From: CBDIBC01 sp965276635
GTDB lineage: Bacteria; Actinomycetota; Acidimicrobiia; Acidimicrobiales; Palsa-688
Reading direction: 5' to 3'
NCBI GenBank assembly: GCA_965276635.1
Contig: CBDIBC010000005.1
Span: 806,001-870,000 of the forward strand
DNA: 64,000 nt
Under the pieces are notes generated by a model that saw only the letters and a list, made by a program, of their open reading frames with translations, was not told the origin of the DNA and did not search any database. Positions within the stretch are counted from its first letter, which is position 1; each line of letters opens with the position of its first letter. Below, one piece after another: positions 60,136 through 64,000 of the stretch. The translations under genes and the position numbers were made by a program.

Positions 60136-61692
60136 TTAGCGGGCCGGCACGGCCTGGGTGTGCTGCGCTGGTACGTTGCTTCCGTCGGCGGGTGGCTTGG
60201 TGGCTACGAAGTCCGGGCTGCGGATGAGCAGCAGAGACCCGACCCCTCCGATGAGGGCGACGATGCCGGTGATGATGAACAGCTCGTTCATCCCCGAAGT
60301 GAAGCTGGTTCGTATCAGGGTTTCGAGGTGGGCCCGCTGAGAAGGGGGTACCGCGGCGATGGCCTGGCCGACCTGGCCGTTGCGGACGTCGGTGAGCGTC
60401 CGGGTGGCGGTGGTCGACTGGCCGGCCAGGCCTCGGCTGATGTCGCGGCTGAGTCGGGCGACGAACACCGACCCGAGAGCGGCGATGCTCGCCGCGATGC
60501 CGACCTGGCGGAAGGTGGTGTTGACACCCGAGGCCATCCCAGAACGCATCGGGTGGACCACGCCGACCGCGGTGGAGGCAAGAGGCGGGTTGACCATCCC
60601 GCTGCCCACCCCGGCGACGAGCAGCCCAGGAATCAGATGGGTCCAGGATGTGTTGGCGTGCACGCCGGACATCAACAGCAGACCGACGCCGACCAAGAGA
60701 AGGCCGGGGCCGATCAGGAACCGGATCGGGGCGCGGTCGCTCAAGATCCCGGACACGGTGGCGACGACCAGGGTCGACCCGGACAGGACTAGCAGGCGCA
60801 CCCCGGTACCGATGGCCGAGAAGCCCAGCAGGTCTTGGAGGTAGAGCGAGAGGTATAGGAACATGGCGAACAGCGAGGCGTTCATTGTCAACGCCGCCAG
60901 TGAGCCGCCCACAAACGTCGGGATCTTGAAGATCGACAGGTCGAAGAGGGGATGGGCGACGGTTCGTTCTGCGACCACGAAGGCGGCGAGCAGGATGGCG
61001 GCCATCGGCAGGCAGATCCACACCCCAGTGTTGCTCCAAGAGGTCTCGCCGGCCCGGATTATGCCGTAGACGAGCGAGACCAGCCCGCCGGTGAGGAGTC
61101 CGAACCCGACAAAGTCCGGCCGGTGCGGGTACGGTGACTTGCTCTCCTCGACCCGGAGTCCCGTCACCACGAGAGCGAGGACGCCGACGGGGACGTTGAC
61201 CAGGAAGATCCCACGCCACGAGATGCCACTGGTGATGGCCCCTCCAAGGATCGGTCCAAGGGCGGTGGAGACGCCCGTAACCGCGCCCCAGATACCGAAT
61301 GCGGTGCCGCGTTCCCCGCCGTGGAAGCTCTGGGCCAGCAGGGCCAGGGAGGTGGCGAACATGATGGCCCCGCCGATCCCTTGGCCGGCCCGCGACAGAA
61401 TGAGCATCTCCGGGCTCTGGGCCAGCCCGCAGAGCAGCGACCCGCCGGTGAAGACGCCGAGGCCAATGAGGAAAAGCAGGCGTCGTCCAAAACGGTCTGC
61501 CAGCGCGCCGGCGGTGAGAAGCAGTGACGCCAAAGACAAGGCGTAGGCGTCGACCACCCATTGCAGGTCGCCGAAGCTGCCATGCAGGCTGGCCTGGATG
61601 TTCGGCAACGCCACGTTGACGATGGTCACGTCGAGCAGCAGCATGAACGTCCCGGCACACACCGCGATCAGGGTCCACCACTTCTTTTCCAT
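60136..61692 (-). CDS. MFS exporter of DHA2 (14-helix) family
   Basis: The 518 residues predict fourteen membrane segments. DHA2 (EmrB/QacA) motifs are present: LDVTIVNVALPNIQ in helix 1, GALADRFGRRLLFLIG in the loop between helices 2 and 3, and GAVTGVSTALGPILGG (motif C) in helix 5. Such proteins pump drugs or metabolites out with protons. It diverges from the Lrp-type regulator gene, which probably controls it through the 83-base shared region. Confidence 0.92.
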   Translation of the reverse strand: MEKKWWTLIAVCAGTFMLLLDVTIVNVALPNIQASLHGSFGDLQWVVDAYALSLASLLLTAGALADRFGRRLLFLIGLGVFTGGSLLCGLAQSPEMLILSRAGQGIGGAIMFATSLALLAQSFHGGERGTAFGIWGAVTGVSTALGPILGGAITSGISWRGIFLVNVPVGVLALVVTGLRVEESKSPYPHRPDFVGFGLLTGGLVSLVYGIIRAGETSWSNTGVWICLPMAAILLAAFVVAERTVAHPLFDLSIFKIPTFVGGSLAALTMNASLFAMFLYLSLYLQDLLGFSAIGTGVRLLVLSGSTLVVATVSGILSDRAPIRFLIGPGLLLVGVGLLLMSGVHANTSWTHLIPGLLVAGVGSGMVNPPLASTAVGVVHPMRSGMASGVNTTFRQVGIAASIAALGSVFVARLSRDISRGLAGQSTTATRTLTDVRNGQVGQAIAAVPPSQRAHLETLIRTSFTSGMNELFIITGIVALIGGVGSLLLIRSPDFVATKPPADGSNVPAQHTQAVPAR

Positions 61693-61775
61693 GAGACCAT
61701 GATCGGCGCCAGGCCGGATTCGACGCCCTATTCGCCCCCAGAACGTCGGATCTCGACATCTTCTACGCTAGGACC

Positions 61776-62762
61776 GTGGAATCAGCTGCCATGAGCCTTC
61801 TCGATCGCCGGATCTTGCATGGACTTCTGGTTGCCCCTCGGGCGTCGTTTCGCGACCTGGCCGCTGTGATCGGAACCTCCGATCAGACCGTCGCCCGCCG
61901 TTACCGGGCCATGCAGGCCGAGATCGGTCTCCGCATCACCGGACACCTGGCAGACGACCGGATGGGGTCCAGTAGCTGGTTGGTGCGCATCCACGCCACC
62001 CCCGACGCCGCAGTGCCCCTAGCCGAGACCCTGGCGGCACGCCACGACACCAGCTGGGTGCGTCTGGCGTCGGGCGGCACCGAGATCACCTGCAGCATCC
62101 AGACCCCCGGCTGTGCCGACCGCACCACCCTCCTCCTCAACCGCCTGACCGGCAGCCGGCGGGTGGTCGACATCAGCGCCCACCTCATGCTCCACCTCTT
62201 CAGCCCCTTCGCCTGGTCATGGCTGTCCACCGCCCTCACCGCAGACGAGACCGCGGCCCTGGGCCCTCCCGGCGCCGAGGACCCCGACGAGTCTGGCCCG
62301 GCTCAGCTGCAGTCGACCGCAGAAGACGAGCGGCTGGTCCGCTTGCTCCAGTCCGACGGACGGACCAGCGCCGCCGCCCTGGCCGCTGCCACCGGCTGGC
62401 ACGAGTCAACCGTTCGCCGCCGGATCCACCACCTGACCGCAACTGGCGCGCTCCAGTTCGAGCTCGACCTCGACGAAGAGGCCATCGGCATCCAAGTCGC
62501 CGCACAACTCTGGCTCGTCGTCGATCCCGGCGCCCTCGACGCCACCGGCAACGAGATCGCCCGCCATCCCGAGGCGCCCTTCGTGGCCGCCTACACCGGG
62601 GCCGCCAACCTGTTCGTGGCTGCCGCATGCCGCGACTCCGCCCACCTCTACTGGTACATCACCGAGCGGTTAGGCCAGGTCCCTGCCGTCCGCTCCATCG
62701 AATCCGTCCCCGTCATCCACACCTACAAACGTACCGCAACCGTCGTACCAGCAGCCCGTTAG
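61776..62762 (+). CDS. Two-domain Lrp/AsnC-type regulator
   Basis: This 328-residue protein has two Lrp-type halves. The first HTH is LLDRRILHGLLVAPRASFRDLAAVIGTSDQTVARRYRAM. The second is EDERLVRLLQSDGRTSAAALAAATGWHESTVRRRIHHLTATGALQF. Each is followed by a sensor-like domain. GTG 61776 or ATG 61791 may start it. Placement beside, and facing away from, the exporter suggests it senses the exported molecule or a related one. Confidence 0.88.
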   Translation: MESAAMSLLDRRILHGLLVAPRASFRDLAAVIGTSDQTVARRYRAMQAEIGLRITGHLADDRMGSSSWLVRIHATPDAAVPLAETLAARHDTSWVRLASGGTEITCSIQTPGCADRTTLLLNRLTGSRRVVDISAHLMLHLFSPFAWSWLSTALTADETAALGPPGAEDPDESGPAQLQSTAEDERLVRLLQSDGRTSAAALAAATGWHESTVRRRIHHLTATGALQFELDLDEEAIGIQVAAQLWLVVDPGALDATGNEIARHPEAPFVAAYTGAANLFVAAACRDSAHLYWYITERLGQVPAVRSIESVPVIHTYKRTATVVPAAR

Positions 62763-62979
62763 CGAAGCGGGTCTGGCGCCCCAGTGATGGTCGGGGAAAT
62801 CTGGTGGGGGTGCCGTCCCGTCGACGCCGGGTGCCTACGGTGCAAGCGAGCCCGTCCGTTAGCGTGGGGTCTCGAGCACCATGATTGCCGCTTCGAGCGC
62901 GTGCTTTAGCTAAGTTAGCGGCGTTAGCTTTGTTGTATCTTGATAGGGAGTCATCTGTTCCTTTCTTGCACGCTTCTCA
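62763..62979. other. Gene-free, partly AT-rich stretch
   Basis: This stretch holds repeated TTAGC elements and a small palindrome (62909-62919, GCTAA-G-TTAGC) within one of the most AT-rich parts of the window. It may end the Lrp gene and the convergent HTH gene. I see no gene or full promoter here. Confidence 0.4.
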
Positions 62980-63210
62980 TCAGGACTTCGATGCCGAGCG
63001 CTCCAGAATACGCTTCACGGTCATGTGAGAAAGGCCTGTGCTCGCCGCTATTTCTCGGAGCGAAGCACCATGGTCGGCCGCGAACCTGATGGCGTTGTTC
63101 CGCGTGGAGTCGGCCACGTCAGCCTTGTGGGAGGCGGATCCGGCAAGCTTCAGCGCAGCACGCTTGTCGGTCTCTGGATCGGCATGTCGGATCGGGGCAG
63201 GGTGGCTCAT
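62980..63210 (-). CDS. Small helix-turn-helix protein
   Basis: The 76 residues end with a clear HTH: RNNAIRFAADHGASLREIAASTGLSHMTVKRILE. The N-terminal half is basic and Ala-rich (HPAPIRHADPETDKRAALKLAGSASHKADVA). The ATG follows AAGGA and lies 7 bases after the small gene upstream, so both are likely on one transcript. It might control its own operon. Confidence 0.72.
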   Translation of the reverse strand: MSHPAPIRHADPETDKRAALKLAGSASHKADVADSTRNNAIRFAADHGASLREIAASTGLSHMTVKRILERSASKS

Positions 63211-63217
63211 CTTCGGA

Positions 63218-63382
63218 TCATCCTTCTTCAGCTCGGTCGAGGAGCAGCAACGCCCAGTCCATGGCCTCGTCGGGCCAGGACTGACGTATGGGCGTGCCGT
63301 CCTCGAACGATGCGATGGCTTCGGTGATGGTCATGGCGAGGTCCTTTGCTTCATCGTCTGTCAAGATCACCACACGAGGCAC
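63218..63382 (-). CDS. Small acidic protein upstream of HTH gene
   Basis: This 54-residue protein (ILTDDEAKDLAMTITEAIASFEDGTPIRQSWPDEAMDWALLLLDRAEEG) is acidic and helical with no known domain. I start at the GTG at 63382, where the ordered part begins. Its size, charge and HTH partner resemble regulatory or toxin-antitoxin pairs, but no toxin is recognised. Confidence 0.5.
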   Translation of the reverse strand: MPRVVILTDDEAKDLAMTITEAIASFEDGTPIRQSWPDEAMDWALLLLDRAEEG

Positions 63383-63399
63383 TGTAACAACCTGTGACA
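63383..63399. promoter_or_regulatory. TGTAACA/TGTGACA direct repeat near small-gene start
   Basis: Two 7-base elements, 10 bases apart (63383-63389 and 63393-63399), sit directly before the small acidic gene's start, one helical turn apart. They may bind the HTH protein encoded downstream. Confidence 0.45.
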
Positions 63400-63441
63400 G
63401 TCTAGGACCGTTGACGACGTGCGACGCCTGTCGGCGCGCGG

Positions 63442-63609
63442 TCACGCCTCGGCGATGATCGCGTGGAAGCTCTCCCACTCCTCGTCGCTGAGGTCAGGGA
63501 TCGAGAACTCCTCGGCTGTCAGGCGGGATCGAAACTCCCACAGACGCGGATCGTCCACGGTGAAGAGATGGAGGTGGGACTCCTCGTCGTGGTGCTCGAC
63601 CGAAGACAC
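63442..63609 (-). CDS. Small hypothetical protein
   Basis: This is a possible 55-residue protein starting VSSVEHHDEESHLHLFTVDD and ending LTAEEFSIPDLSDEEWESFHAIIAEA. It is very acidic, with aromatic residues spread evenly, and looks like a real small protein. There is no clear ribosome site. A longer reading from 63702 would add a basic leader that runs through a perfect palindrome. Confidence 0.45.
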   Translation of the reverse strand: MSSVEHHDEESHLHLFTVDDPRLWEFRSRLTAEEFSIPDLSDEEWESFHAIIAEA

Positions 63610-63657
63610 GCCCCGATGGTATCGACGCCCGGGACCCGGAGGGGTCCGCTTCCTCCC

Positions 63658-63681
63658 GAAGCGATGCCGCGGCATCGCTTC
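63658..63681. repeat. Perfect 24-bp palindrome
   Basis: The sequence is its own reverse complement over 24 bases with no spacer (centre CCGCGG). A 6-base-arm hairpin lies just before it (63632-63637 with 63642-63647). It sits between two genes that diverge, so an operator or an element end is more likely than a terminator. Confidence 0.8.
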
Positions 63682-63813
63682 CTGATCGCCGCCTTTCCAC
63701 ATCCCGGGGCGGGGTCAAGGTGGAGCGCCCTACCGGACGACCGACCTTGACGCCGACCTGGAGATGTGGCACCTACTGTCACCGCGGGTGCGCGGTCACA
63801 CCGCTCCGGCAGA

Positions 63814-64000
63814 ATGACATCGATGGGATTCTCGTCGTCGCGGCTGGGGGAGGTCAGTTACAGCCTGGTGGTGAGCCGCGGCTATGTGCGCCTGGTCCGC
63901 CAGGGCAAGCGCTTGCCCCGCACCCGGATGCCGACCCACTTCGCCCACCGCGACGGCGAGTGGATGGAAGTCGAGCCCGATCGCAGCCCCCCGTACGGCG
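63814..64000 (+). CDS. Hypothetical protein, cut by window end
   Basis: The visible 62 codons read RLGEVSYSLVVSRGYVRLVRQGKRLPRTRMPTHFAHRDGEWMEVEPDRSPPYG with no stop before the window ends. The composition fits a real gene. The ATG at 63814 was chosen, and another at 63823 is in frame. I do not recognise it. Confidence 0.5.
   Translation, partial: MTSMGFSSSRLGEVSYSLVVSRGYVRLVRQGKRLPRTRMPTHFAHRDGEWMEVEPDRSPPYG

Overview
The window is very GC-rich and reads as a piece of an actinobacterial chromosome. Several features suggest the class Acidimicrobiia: a bcc-type cytochrome cluster, a secreted protein with 'GGYW...DGGVFSF' repeats, a cell-wall-binding-repeat surface protein, and a DUF222-HNH gene. 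The class assignment is an inference, because no 16S rRNA gene is present.

Region 1 (about 1-4,150) is respiration. On the minus strand, ctaE (oxidase subunit III), qcrC (diheme cytochrome c) and the first part of qcrA (Rieske protein) overlap end to end. A CtaG-like oxidase assembly protein and an ACT-domain threonine dehydratase leave in the other direction.

Region 2 (about 4,157-21,100, minus strand) is a continuous S10-spc-alpha ribosomal superoperon: rplC-rplD-rplW-rplB-rpsS-rplV-rpsC-rplP-rpmC-rpsQ-rplN-rplX-rplE-rpsN-rpsH-rplF-rplR-rpsE-rpmD-rplO-secY-adk-map-rpmJ-rpsM-rpsK-rpsD-rpoA-rplQ-truA. rpsJ is not found before rplC, and infA is not found between map and rpmJ. L4, L22 and S3 carry long low-complexity C-terminal tails. 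Two different tandem repeats flank rpsD. None of these genes is broken.

Region 3 (about 21,600-42,700) is mostly cell surface and envelope. It has a gluzincin peptidase, a DUF222-HNH nuclease, polytopic membrane proteins, a PhyH-type dioxygenase, lipoproteins, and a large cell-wall-binding-repeat protein. The gene before that surface protein encodes an ECF sigma factor fused to a predicted membrane segment and an outer domain. An overlapping GT2 / DUF2304 / DUF2142 / DUF2142 / lipoprotein cluster follows, then a G1-type peptidase with C-terminal repeats.

Region 4 (about 39,700-60,000, plus 21,600-24,900) is accessory DNA holding about a dozen toxin-antitoxin loci (Phd/VapB-VapC, RelE, MazEF, GNAT-DUF1778, BrnT-like) among small enzymes (VOC, cupin, DinB, APH, MTHFR-like). 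It is full of gene remains. Frameshifts are visible in several toxins, one antitoxin, a methyltransferase, a two-domain VOC gene and a GNAT gene. There are also two remnants of one Rep-like protein, a truncated tyrosine recombinase, a 227-bp tandem duplication and three copies of a two-hairpin dispersed repeat. The contrast with the intact ribosomal genes argues for real decay rather than general sequencing error.

Region 5 (60,100-64,000) has a DHA2-type MFS exporter divergent from a two-domain Lrp/AsnC regulator, then a pair of very small genes (one HTH), a perfect 24-bp palindrome and a gene cut by the window end.
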